From Candidatus Acetothermia bacterium (GTDB taxonomy: Bacteria; Bipolaricaulota; Bipolaricaulia; RBG-16-55-9; DRXL01), in contig JAJHSH010000019.1 of assembly GCA_022683945.1 (NCBI GenBank), positions 1-40,000 on the forward strand: a stretch of DNA of 40,000 nt, written 5' to 3'. Each line of letters opens with the position of its first letter. Position 1 is the stretch's first letter. A model generated the notes under the pieces. The model saw only the letters and a list, made by a program, of their open reading frames with translations. It was not told the origin of the DNA and ran no database searches. Shown here one piece after another: positions 32,503 to 38,992 of the stretch. The position numbers and the translations under genes were made by a program.

Positions 32503-33057
32503 TCACCAACCAAAGTCCGGCCAACGCTGGCGGATGGCCTCGACGATCTCTGGCCGGTGGACAGACTCAGCACAAACTAATCCGTAGACTCTTCTCGCTC
32601 CGGCCTTTTTGAGCACGCGGGCCGCTTCCCAGAGCGTGGCCCCGCTACAGCAGACGTCATCTATGACCGCGATCTTCAAGCCCGCGACGGTAGCGTTAGG
32701 GGGCAGCTCGAAGCAGTCCCGCACGTTGAGCGCCCGCGCGATAGGATTGAGATTCGTCTGATAGCCTGTCTCCTTGCACTTACGCAAGAGTTCTTTCGCG
32801 GGCACCCGCACGATCCGGCTCAGCTCTTCTGCCAAGAGCTGGGAGTGATTGAAGCCCCGCCAGCGGCGATCTTTAGCGTGCATCGGCACCCACGTCAGCA
32901 CATCGGGTCTTAGGGGCAACTTCACAAAGGCGACGGCCAGCTCGCGGGCCAAGGGCTGCGCCAGCTCCTCCCTGAACTCATACTTGAGAGCTTTGACACT
33001 CTCTTCCAGAGCGCCCTCATACGGCCCGCACGAGATAAGCGCGTCGAGTATCTTCAC
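32503..33057 (-). CDS. ComF-like phosphoribosyltransferase lacking the zinc finger
   Basis: The 184-residue protein matches the ComF/GntX phosphoribosyltransferase domain: YEGALEESVKALKYEFREELAQPLARELA at the N-terminus, VPMHAKDRRWRGFNHSQLLAEEL (58-79) and the PRPP-binding loop VIDDVCCSGATLWEA (131-145). The N-terminal double-cysteine zinc ribbon of standard ComF is absent. ComF takes part in DNA uptake during transformation; a copy in a mobile element is unusual and its role here is unknown. GTG 33057 overlaps the preceding stop as GTGA. The serine recombinase starts 4 bases after its stop, so the two are probably co-translated. Confidence 0.85.
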   Translation of the reverse strand: MKILDALISCGPYEGALEESVKALKYEFREELAQPLARELAVAFVKLPLRPDVLTWVPMHAKDRRWRGFNHSQLLAEELSRIVRVPAKELLRKCKETGYQTNLNPIARALNVRDCFELPPNATVAGLKIAVIDDVCCSGATLWEAARVLKKAGARRVYGLVCAESVHRPEIVEAIRQRWPDFGW

Positions 33058-33251
33058 AGCAACCTCTTGCGCTTGGCTTTCCGATAAGCCATCGTCACGC
33101 AGTGCCTTATCGTCTTGCCCTCAGCCTTGCACGATTCGATCCCACGACGGATGAACTTGCTGGCCGCTTTGGGCAAGCGTCGGCAACGCCGCTCCTCAGC
33201 GATCAAGGGCCGTGACTCCAGCTCCCTCAACAGCTCTCGGAGATCGTTCAT
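33054..33251 (-). CDS. Small basic hypothetical protein
   Basis: The 65-residue protein starts at ATG 33251 with GGAGAG 5 bases upstream. It is very basic and ends with KAKRKRLL; a central segment (KFIRRGIESCKAEGKTIRHCVTMAYRKAK) is helical. A DNA- or RNA-binding role is plausible, but no family is recognised. Its stop overlaps the ComF-like start as GTGA, which supports it being real. Confidence 0.6.
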   Translation of the reverse strand: MNDLRELLRELESRPLIAEERRCRRLPKAASKFIRRGIESCKAEGKTIRHCVTMAYRKAKRKRLL

Positions 33252-33320
33252 TATAACTCTCCTGCATCGGCGATCAGCCCGGCAGGCACGACGAAAGTGC
33301 ACCTGCCGGGTCTCCCGCCG

Positions 33321-33581
33321 TCAGTCCTCTTCATCTTTGACTTTTTCCGCTTTCACGTCAATCGGCTCCGGCTCTTCACCGGCCAGCTCGCCAATAGCCT
33401 CTTCCAAAGAGCCGATCCGTCGCTCGTGATCGAGCGCAATCTGGCCGAGCTTCACAATGGCCTTGCGATTGAGATTGACCTCAGCCAAGATCGCTCTGTC
33501 GGCGTCGCTCAGCTCGACTTCCGTCAGATCATGCGTCGGCTCGACAACGGCCAGAGCTTTCGTCTTCTTTCTCTTCGGCAT
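33321..33581 (-). CDS. Small acidic hypothetical protein
   Basis: The 86-residue protein has a basic N-terminus (MPKRKKTKALA) and a long acidic helix with heptad spacing (AIVKLGQIALDHERRIGSLEEAIGEL), ending EKVKDEED. It could be a small coiled-coil protein. It starts 3 bases after the XRE regulator stop, indicating co-translation. No family is recognised. Confidence 0.6.
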   Translation of the reverse strand: MPKRKKTKALAVVEPTHDLTEVELSDADRAILAEVNLNRKAIVKLGQIALDHERRIGSLEEAIGELAGEEPEPIDVKAEKVKDEED

Positions 33582-33583
33582 CT

Positions 33584-33871
33584 TCAGTCACCCCCTTTAA
33601 GAGATTCGATCTCTGTGAGAATCTTCTCGATCTTCTTTTGGGACGATTTCAGCTCTGCGATCAACTGAGGCACCCGCGACTTCAGACCGGCCAAAACTAA
33701 CCCCGATCCGGGCTCGCTCTTGCCGGAGACCCAGCGAGAATAGGTCTCTTGCGTGACGCCGCACAGATCGGCGACTTTCTCTTGCGGCCAGTCCAGCTCG
33801 CGCCGCATCTTCTCCATCTGCTTGACGAGCTTCTTAAACTCTTTGCGCTCAGAATCCAGCATCGGTGCCAT
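33584..33871 (-). CDS. XRE-family helix-turn-helix regulator
   Basis: The protein is 95 residues long from ATG 33871. It has a lambda-repressor-like HTH (LDWPQEKVADLCGVTQETYSRWVSGKSEP, residues about 26-54) preceded by a basic helix and followed by a charged coiled-coil-like tail. A GTG at 33889 lies upstream of the -10 element and is not usable. The promoter at 33881-33909 puts the transcript start within a few bases of the ATG, and no ribosome binding site is visible, so the mRNA is probably leaderless, like lambda cI from PRM. A palindrome in the promoter is the likely autoregulatory operator. It may be the repressor of the element. Confidence 0.8.
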   Translation of the reverse strand: MAPMLDSERKEFKKLVKQMEKMRRELDWPQEKVADLCGVTQETYSRWVSGKSEPGSGLVLAGLKSRVPQLIAELKSSQKKIEKILTEIESLKGGD

Positions 33872-33880
33872 AGCGACTTT

Positions 33881-33909
33881 ATTATACACTAAGCATAGAG
33901 ACTATGCAA
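33881..33909 (-). promoter_or_regulatory. Promoter with palindromic operator for the XRE regulator
   Basis: On the minus strand TTGCAT (33909-33904), a 17-base spacer and TATAAT (33886-33881) form the promoter. The inverted repeat GCATAG-AGA-CTATGC (33893-33907) overlaps the -35 and spacer, where a bound dimer would block polymerase. Confidence 0.6.
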
Positions 33910-33964
33910 ACACGGGCAAAAAGAGAGAGCTACGACGCCTATAGATATAGATCGAGAGAGAGAG

Positions 33965-34228
33965 CTACAGAGCAGCTCTCTTCTCTTCAAACTCCTTGGC
34001 ATTTCGCTGCGCCTCTTTCACATATTCTAGCAGCCGATCCTCTTGTTCGACCTTCAGGTTCGGCTTCTTTATATAGCGCCCTTGTTCCCACAGGTAGATC
34101 GTCCATTTGCTCTTCCCTATATAGCGCGCGAGGGAAGCGGCCGTATCTCGCTTCCAAACTCTGGCTCGGCGCAGTATATATATAGCATCCTGAACAGACT
34201 TTATCTCTAACTCATACCAGGGCTTCAT
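33965..34228 (-). CDS. Small putative HTH protein
   Basis: The 87-residue protein contains an HTH-like stretch (TAASLARYIGKSKWTIYLWEQGRYIKKP, residues about 29-56) resembling a divergent XRE or excisionase-type fold, then a charged helix (EDRLLEYVKEAQRNAKEFEEKRAAL). GAGAT precedes the ATG. It could be a second regulator or an excisionase; this is a guess based on size and fold only. Confidence 0.6.
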   Translation of the reverse strand: MKPWYELEIKSVQDAIYILRRARVWKRDTAASLARYIGKSKWTIYLWEQGRYIKKPNLKVEQEDRLLEYVKEAQRNAKEFEEKRAAL

Positions 34229-34251
34229 AGAGATCTCACTGTCATTTCGCG

Positions 34252-34452
34252 CTATAGCGTATCACAAGAGCAACGCCGCTCACGCTCTCTCAGCCATGCT
34301 AGAGCGAACAGGATGGACGCGCCGATCCCTATGCCCGCCACGACCTGCCAGAAGCGCAAGCGACTTTTGATCGCCAAAACCTTGCTCTCAAGATCGCCCA
34401 ACCGCTGACCCGTCTGAGCCAGCTTCTGCATAAGACCATCGAGAGTCTTCAT
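34252..34452 (-). CDS. Small single-pass membrane protein with coiled-coil N-terminus
   Basis: The 66-residue protein has an N-terminal heptad-like helix (LDGLMQKLAQTGQRLGDLESKVLAIKSRL), one transmembrane helix (FWQVVAGIGIGASILFALAWL, about 34-54) and a basic cytoplasmic-type end (RERERRCSCDTL). This layout recalls small phage membrane proteins such as XhlA-type haemolysins or holin partners, but the family is not certain. It has no strong ribosome binding site. Confidence 0.55.
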   Translation of the reverse strand: MKTLDGLMQKLAQTGQRLGDLESKVLAIKSRLRFWQVVAGIGIGASILFALAWLRERERRCSCDTL

Positions 34453-34464
34453 GGTTCGATTCTA

Positions 34465-34788
34465 CTACTTGCGCGAGTTGATGCAAGGGCCATGCCCCCA
34501 GCGCTTCTCCTTTATAAAAGCTTTGAGCGCTTGCCCTAAGTTATCATTAGGTTGCCACTCCATCGGCTTGCCACAGACGCTACACGGGAACATCTCTTGA
34601 TATTGTTGATATTGCTTGAGCTGCCCCATCAGCTCACTCACATCTTGCGATACGACCGCCAGCTGGTCTTCAGTCTCTTGCAGTTGCTCTTGAAGCCTCT
34701 GATTTTCGGCCTCAAGCTCCCGCACGCGAGCCCGCTCACGTTCAACGTCCTCATAGAGCTTCTCTGTGAGAGCTACAACTTCGCTCAT
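34465..34788 (-). CDS. Coiled-coil protein with C-terminal zinc ribbon
   Basis: The 107-residue protein has a long coiled coil (residues about 5-65, YEDVERERARVRELEAENQ...) and a C-terminal metal-binding part: CSVCGKPMEW (CxxC near residue 69) and GHGPC near the end. Its start overlaps the stop of the next upstream gene as ATGA, so the two are coupled. No named family is recognised. Confidence 0.6.
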   Translation of the reverse strand: MSEVVALTEKLYEDVERERARVRELEAENQRLQEQLQETEDQLAVVSQDVSELMGQLKQYQQYQEMFPCSVCGKPMEWQPNDNLGQALKAFIKEKRWGHGPCINSRK

Positions 34789-34988
34789 TGGGCTATCCCT
34801 CCAACTTCACGAACTAGACCAGACTTGGACTTCAACGCGATCTCCACCATCTTCGCCGTTGCCTCAAGACGAAAGAACAACTCAAGCCCACAGCCCCGAC
34901 AGAATCCGTGAGGCTTGCCGTTCTTTATCGGTTTGAGGGCTATCCACGTGCTGCACAGCGGGCACTTGAACTCTAGATTGTTGTTCAT
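34785..34988 (-). CDS. Small zinc-ribbon protein
   Basis: The 67-residue protein has two CxxC pairs (CPLCSTW at 9-15 and CRGCGLELFF at about 30-39), forming a zinc ribbon, followed by a short helix. GGGAG lies about 10 bases before the ATG. TATAAT on the minus strand at 35017-35012 and the CTAG-rich array just upstream may form its promoter region. Confidence 0.6.
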   Translation of the reverse strand: MNNNLEFKCPLCSTWIALKPIKNGKPHGFCRGCGLELFFRLEATAKMVEIALKSKSGLVREVGGIAQ

Positions 34989-35018
34989 AGGCTCTCACTC
35001 CCTATATATATATTATAT

Positions 35019-35101
35019 CCCTAGCCTAGGGTCCCCTAGCCTAGGCTAGGACTAGCGTAGCCTAGGGCTAGCGTAGGCTAGGCTAGGGCTAGCCCTAGGG
35101 T
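35019..35101. repeat. CTAG-saturated palindromic array
   Basis: About 83 bases contain twelve CTAG tetranucleotides arranged in overlapping palindromes, including 16-bp perfect ones at 35035-35050 (CCTAGCCTAGGCTAGG) and 35083-35098 (CTAGGGCTAGCCCTAG). It is flanked by TATATATATATTATAT on one side and TATTTTATAT on the other. It lies between two minus-strand genes and codes for nothing visible. Candidate iteron/origin, regulator array or partition site. Confidence 0.75.
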
Positions 35102-35108
35102 AAGTATT

Positions 35109-35459
35109 TTATATGGCGATACGCAGCTTTCTTGCATAAAGCCCCACTTCCAAGTGTGCGAGCTTTTTCAGTGTCTCGACACTGATCCCCGTCCGCTGGG
35201 AGATATGTCGCCAGGTCCGAGGGCCGTTGGCGTAACCCTTTCCACGACGGCTCAAGACCGCTTCCCGCCAGTATTTCAACGCGATCTCCATCTTGCGCCT
35301 CTCAAGCCCCGGACAGTGGGGTGAGCATAAAATTCGCTTCTCTCGGCGAAAGCGCGTCGTGAAAAACCGCCCACAATAGCTGCATCTGTAGAGATACCCT
35401 GTTGGTCGAGTGATCGCCCGGCTTGTCTTGCTATGCCCGTTGGCTGTAGAATGCATCAT
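35109..35459 (-). CDS. Zinc-finger plus HTH small protein
   Basis: The 116-residue protein has a zinc-finger-like segment YRCSYCGRFFTTRFRREKRILCSPHC (C26, C29 and a second C-x3-C pair near 45-50) and a C-terminal HTH-like part (TWRHISQRTGISVETLKKLAHLEVGLY, about 82-108). Such proteins are common in mobile elements as DNA-binding accessory factors. The start MM at 35459 lacks a strong ribosome binding site; an 11-bp inverted repeat lies just upstream. Confidence 0.65.
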   Translation of the reverse strand: MMHSTANGHSKTSRAITRPTGYLYRCSYCGRFFTTRFRREKRILCSPHCPGLERRKMEIALKYWREAVLSRRGKGYANGPRTWRHISQRTGISVETLKKLAHLEVGLYARKLRIAI

Positions 35460-35466
35460 GGTTGAC

Positions 35467-35519
35467 GCCCTGGGGCTGTGCGCTGAACTCTGAGGGCAAC
35501 GGCAAACAAGCCCCAGGGC
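35467..35519. promoter_or_regulatory. 11-bp inverted repeat with 31-base loop in a gene leader
   Basis: GCCCTGGGGCT (35467-35477) and AGCCCCAGGGC (35509-35519) are exact reverse complements. The structure lies directly before the start of the zinc-finger/HTH gene on the minus strand and could control its translation. No T-run follows on either strand. Confidence 0.5.
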
Positions 35520-35529
35520 TGATCCCTCC

Positions 35530-35868
35530 TTAAAGTTGGATCAGGGGCTGCATGAACTCAGCCCCGGACAGATCGCTCAGCTTGCCAATCGAAATTCTTC
35601 TATGAGCACGGCACTGAGCGATCTTCTCTTGAAGCTCGATCTCGGAGAGCTGCATCACGGGAATCTTGGCCTCTCCAAGCTGCTTCCACTGCTCCGGTAT
35701 GATCTCCATAGCTTGTACACGGGTCTGGGCCGCAGCCCGCTCCAAGCCCTTGCCGTGATTGCGACCGCCACAACAGCAATCACAGTGGGACGATACGGCA
35801 TTATGGCATCGAGCGTCGCACCGCCCGATCAACGTCCCGTCGCCCCTGCGGATCTCGATCAACGTCAT
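35530..35868 (-). CDS. Cysteine-rich small protein (CDARCHNA...CCCGGRNHG type)
   Basis: The 112-residue protein starts at ATG 35868 with GAAGGGAG 6 bases upstream. Residues about 16-40 are the cysteine/histidine cluster GRCDARCHNAVSSHCDCCCGGRNHG, a pattern I associate with small metal-binding proteins of phages and related elements. The remainder is helical (MEIIPEQWKQLGEAKIPV...). It probably binds zinc or a similar metal. Function is unknown. The upstream small gene appears to overlap its start. Confidence 0.65.
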   Translation of the reverse strand: MTLIEIRRGDGTLIGRCDARCHNAVSSHCDCCCGGRNHGKGLERAAAQTRVQAMEIIPEQWKQLGEAKIPVMQLSEIELQEKIAQCRAHRRISIGKLSDLSGAEFMQPLIQL

Positions 35869-35983
35869 AACGTGCTCCCTTCTTAACGTTGGGCATCGGT
35901 CGCCCACAGACCGGACACTTCTCATGGCGTCCGAGAAGCCACTTGCGCCACGCCTTGAACTCCCGCTCCGTTATGCGTGCCAT
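35801..35983 (-). CDS. Small CxxC protein overlapping both neighbours
   Basis: The 60-residue product starts at ATG 35983 with AAGGGGGT 6 bases upstream. It begins MARITEREFKAWRKWLLGRH and carries CPVCGRPMPNVKKG (CxxC at about 23-26). It overlaps the 3' end of the upstream gene by 62 bases and the 5' end of the downstream gene by 68, leaving about 53 unique bases. The clear ribosome binding site and the zinc-ribbon-like motif support it, but it could be a chance frame. Confidence 0.5.
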   Translation of the reverse strand: MARITEREFKAWRKWLLGRHEKCPVCGRPMPNVKKGARYDVDRDPQGRRDVDRAVRRSMP

Positions 35984-36356
35984 TGCTACCCCCTTCGACT
36001 GCGAAAACATCTACGATCTTGCTGAACGTCCGCCCTTCGCTACCCATCTCGTTAGTGACCACGATCTCGCATTCTCTTCCGATCAAGGCTTTGAGATTAA
36101 CGACTTGCCCGTCCTTCAACGGCCCGATCAACCGCGTGACCAGTGACGTCAACTTGGCTTTGGGGCCAAGCCGGAGCCCGTAGGTCTTTCTCAAGACTCG
36201 ACCCGCTTCAGCGTTCAACAGCTCGAACTCGACGGTCAACGCTCTCTCGCCCTCTTTGTAAGTGCTCGGCTTTTGCTCCAGTGCTCTGATCTTGGCGCGA
36301 TAGCTCCCCGGCTTGATGGGCCTCATCTCACGGTATTCGACTGTCAGTGTGTTCAT
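35922..36356 (-). CDS. Phage-like protein resembling DUF669-type DNA-replication accessory proteins
   Basis: The 144-residue protein starts at ATG 36356 with AGGAG upstream. The pattern PGSYRAKIRALEQKPSTYKEGERALTVEFELLNAEAGRVLRKTYGLRLGPKAKLTSLVTRLIG followed by LIGRECEIVVTNEMGSEGRTFSKIVDV resembles OB-like phage proteins of the DUF669 kind (single-strand DNA-binding or recombination helpers). The identification rests on layout, not strict motifs. The C-terminal tail (GTHNGAGVQGVAQVASRTP) is low complexity and overlaps the next gene's start. Confidence 0.5.
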   Translation of the reverse strand: MNTLTVEYREMRPIKPGSYRAKIRALEQKPSTYKEGERALTVEFELLNAEAGRVLRKTYGLRLGPKAKLTSLVTRLIGPLKDGQVVNLKALIGRECEIVVTNEMGSEGRTFSKIVDVFAVEGGSNGTHNGAGVQGVAQVASRTP

Positions 36357-36418
36357 CTATCTCAGCTCCTTTGCTGTGATTTGGGGTCCTCTCTGCGGCG
36401 ACCCGACCGCCGACTGGC

Positions 36419-36757
36419 TCAGTTGAACGCGAAGAGTGCTCTCATGCCGTCTTTGGCCAACGTGAGATCGGCCAGCACGATGAAGCGCGTCACGGCAAAG
36501 CGAGCCCCGTCGCCGTGTAAGAAACTCCGACGCTCGAACTCATGGGCCTCGATCTCACGCACCGACCCGTCCGGGAACTCAAAGCGAACGACGCCCACTC
36601 CGTCTCTGTGCTCTTGCCAGACCGCTTCGTCTATGCCGACGGCCTGACGGAGCCGGTAGATGTGGCGCTCCGTGACCTTCTTTACCAACGCACCGCCCTC
36701 GACACGGTAGGGCGACGCACGCCCACCGTTAGGGGCTAGCACCGCGATCTTGTTCAT
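36419..36757 (-). CDS. Hypothetical protein
   Basis: The 112-residue protein starts at ATG 36757 with AGAGGT 6 bases upstream and overlaps the preceding stop as ATGA. It is predicted as mixed alpha/beta without signal peptide, membrane segment or metal motif (GVGVVRFEFPDGSVREIEAHEFERRSF... ARFAVTRFIVLADLTLAKDGMRALFAF). No family is recognised. The coupling argues that it is expressed with the upstream gene. Confidence 0.6.
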   Translation of the reverse strand: MNKIAVLAPNGGRASPYRVEGGALVKKVTERHIYRLRQAVGIDEAVWQEHRDGVGVVRFEFPDGSVREIEAHEFERRSFLHGDGARFAVTRFIVLADLTLAKDGMRALFAFN

Positions 36758-37038
36758 TGCGCGACCTCTTGTGCTAAATCAGCAATATGGCTTCGCTCTT
36801 TGATAACGTCCATCAATTGGCGCATGAGCATCGTCTGTTGCTCTAGGTCTGTGCACGTCTCAATCTCTTTCAGAAGCTCTAGACCCTCAAGGCTGAGCAG
36901 GCAGAACTCCCGAAGGTTTTGACTGCCTAGCAAACGATACGCCGCTGCCAACGCTCGATTGAGATGCCCAAGGGGCTCGATACACTCGATACGACAGCGA
37001 GATACTTGCTCAACGTTTAGCGTCTCCACAGTTCTCAC
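36754..37038 (-). CDS. Hypothetical helical protein
   Basis: The 94-residue protein is helical and leucine-rich (GHLNRALAAAYRLLGSQNLREFCLLSLEGLELLKEIETCTDLEQQTMLMRQLMDVI). The start is GTG 37038 or GTG 37029; AAAGGGGG upstream fits the second better. It lies just downstream of the large inverted repeat at 37067-37248, which therefore forms its leader or promoter region. No family is recognised. Confidence 0.55.
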   Translation of the reverse strand: MRTVETLNVEQVSRCRIECIEPLGHLNRALAAAYRLLGSQNLREFCLLSLEGLELLKEIETCTDLEQQTMLMRQLMDVIKERSHIADLAQEVAQ

Positions 37039-37066
37039 CCCCTTTCTGGCCCAAGCCTGATGAGGT

Positions 37067-37248
37067 CGCTGTCACTTTTGCTGTCACTTTCAAAACGAGG
37101 GTTTCTTCTAGATAGAGTCTGTAATATCTTAAAAAGAGCTTACCCCCGAAGTTGCAACTGCAACTTCGTCCCTTATATAGAATTCGGGTTTTGTAGACCC
37201 TATCTGCAAAAGACCCCCATTTTGAGGGTGACAGCGCTTTTGACAGCG
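37067..37248. repeat. 182-bp exactly centred imperfect inverted repeat with four GCTGTCA iterons
   Basis: The ends (CGCTGTCA at 37067-37074 and TGACAGCG at 37241-37248) and a 10-bp core palindrome (CGAAGTTGCA/TGCAACTTCG, 37147-37168) share the same centre, 37157.5, and intervening blocks also match across it (TCAAAACGAGGG with TCAAAATGGGGG; AGATAGAGTCT with AGATAGGGTCT). Each arm carries two GCTGTCA elements 12 or 13 bases apart. It fills the gap between the hypothetical helical gene and the DnaB-N/ATPase gene; no coding frame explains it. Candidate replication origin or operator. Confidence 0.75.
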
Positions 37249-37271
37249 CCCGGCTATCGGTGCTCGGTCTT

Positions 37272-38948
37272 TCAGTCCAGGACAGCATAGACCCGACTTC
37301 GGGGTTCATAGAGCACCTCTTTCGCCTGCTGCAAGTTGGCGAGCGCGGTTGAGAAAACCCAAAGACCGGCTCGGTAGGCATTGGTCTGGTCTCTGAGTTT
37401 TTTCTCTGCCAAGGGGCCGCGTGACCGCAGCACTTTGACGATCTTCTGCTCCATTACTGCGATCGCATTGGCAGCGTCAGTAGGCATAACCTCTTCGCGC
37501 ACAGCAAGCTGCCACTTGGCGATTCCTGTAGCCGCGTTGATCGTCTCAGCATCAATCTCCGTCTTGCCTGCGCTGAGGGCAATGAGCATCGCAAGACGTA
37601 GTCCGATAGCATCGATCCGTGTTCCTGTAACCGTGCGCGGGATGGTTCTGTAGAACTCTCCCCAGATCGCTTCGGCTTCTGGCGTCAAGCGCATCGTCAA
37701 GGGATTGGCGGGCGTGTAGGCTCGTAGCTGATAAAGTGTCGCGCCCAGCTCTTGAGTTAGGGCTTGCTCGATGCTGGACGGCACTTCACGGGGGACGGGA
37801 ATAGACTCTTTTGCCTCATCAAGCACAAGCAGCAAGCGGTTCGGAAATCCTATCGCAACGAAATTCGCGTCAAAGAGATTTGAGAATGTGTCAAGCGTAC
37901 AGGCTGATAAGAGCGATAAATGAACGTCTTGCAGTTCTATATCGTGGCCTTTCGTGTGATTCTCAGCTCTCGTCTCGTCAAACAGAGTATTCACAATAGA
38001 AAGCAAGATTGAGCCTTCAATCTTCGCTTTGTCTACAAACGTGCGCAGCTCATCAAAGACCATGAGGCAGTTTGTGTAGTTTCTCTTTTCTATTGTCTTT
38101 GCCAGCCCCTCAGCCGAGCCAAGACCGCGCACGACGGGGAAACTCATCACGTTGCGGGCAAAGAAATCCGTTGTCAGCTTGATCGCGGTGCTCTTGCGGG
38201 AGAGCCCCGAAGCACCAAGCAGCACGATGTAAAGTCGTGCCGGGGCTTTCGTCGCGCCTTGCAGTATGACACGATCCCCAACCAGTGCACCAAGACAGGT
38301 TAAAAAGCTCAAGTAGAAATAGCTCTTTGGCGATTCACAAGCTGTCGAATAGGTGTCGGCAAAATCAGACGCCAAGCCTATGTAGGCAGATTCCGGGAAG
38401 CCAAGCGGTGCCGGTGCCGCGCCGTTGTGCGCTGTCTCGCCGATCTTGTCAACCTTGGCTTGGGCTACGATCTCTTCGAGTGCCGCGTCCGGGTCGGTCT
38501 TTGCTTTCTCGTAAGCAGCCAACAATCGCGCAGCCACTTCGCGCTTGCGGGCGGCCTCTTTAATTTTGTCGCAGTAATAGGGCACAGACGCAACCAGCGG
38601 TGCTTGCGCAAGGAGATCATTCAAATATGAGACAGGCAGCTCTCCAATATCGCGGCTCTTGTCGTTTTTTTCGAGCCAGTCGACAACCTCAGTCGGTCGA
38701 ATCGGCGCGTTCTGTTCATACAACGCAAGGATCGCTTCAAGAAATCTCTGATGGCGACGCTCCCAAAAGTCGCTCGCCGTTAGGGATTCCCCAAGCACCG
38801 GCACGACTTCGCCGGGCGAGAGCAACGCCGCGCCCAGCACGGCCCGCTCTGCTTCGAGAGCCCTGGGAAGGGCCTTGAAGTCGCCTAAGTCCGATGGGCT
38901 TGAAGAGTGGTGGGATGATCCGCTATAATCAAAATGAGGTTCGTTCAT
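37272..38948 (-). CDS. DnaB N-terminal domain fused to a DUF3987-like ATPase (probable replication protein)
   Basis: The 558-residue protein begins with a DnaB-type helicase N-terminal domain (about 28-130, ALEAERAVLGAALLSPGEVVPVLGESLTASDFWERRHQRFLEAI), but the DnaB RecA core is absent. Instead residues about 185-440 form a DUF3987-like P-loop ATPase with Walker A GASGLSRKST (245-254; Arg where Gly usually precedes the Lys) and Walker B CLMVFDE (294-300). A C-terminal winged-helix-like part (VLRSRGPLAEKKLRDQTNAYRAGLWVFSTALANLQQAKEVLYE) ends the protein. Such proteins occur near primases in phages and plasmids. Lying beside the large inverted repeat, it is the best candidate for the element's replication initiator or helicase. 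Confidence 0.7.
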   Translation of the reverse strand: MNEPHFDYSGSSHHSSSPSDLGDFKALPRALEAERAVLGAALLSPGEVVPVLGESLTASDFWERRHQRFLEAILALYEQNAPIRPTEVVDWLEKNDKSRDIGELPVSYLNDLLAQAPLVASVPYYCDKIKEAARKREVAARLLAAYEKAKTDPDAALEEIVAQAKVDKIGETAHNGAAPAPLGFPESAYIGLASDFADTYSTACESPKSYFYLSFLTCLGALVGDRVILQGATKAPARLYIVLLGASGLSRKSTAIKLTTDFFARNVMSFPVVRGLGSAEGLAKTIEKRNYTNCLMVFDELRTFVDKAKIEGSILLSIVNTLFDETRAENHTKGHDIELQDVHLSLLSACTLDTFSNLFDANFVAIGFPNRLLLVLDEAKESIPVPREVPSSIEQALTQELGATLYQLRAYTPANPLTMRLTPEAEAIWGEFYRTIPRTVTGTRIDAIGLRLAMLIALSAGKTEIDAETINAATGIAKWQLAVREEVMPTDAANAIAVMEQKIVKVLRSRGPLAEKKLRDQTNAYRAGLWVFSTALANLQQAKEVLYEPRSRVYAVLD

Positions 38949-38992
38949 ATTTTCACCTCAAAGATTCCGCGCCGCGCGGGCGACCGCCAAGT

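Noticed and set aside
35019..35101. CRISPR or ordinary tandem repeat reading of the CTAG array
   Set aside because: There is no fixed unit length or spacer; the pattern is nested short palindromes.
37010..37381. A 123-codon minus-strand frame over the 182-bp inverted repeat
   Set aside because: It overlaps the end of the DnaB-N/ATPase gene in another frame, has no motif, and the inverted-repeat symmetry explains the region better.
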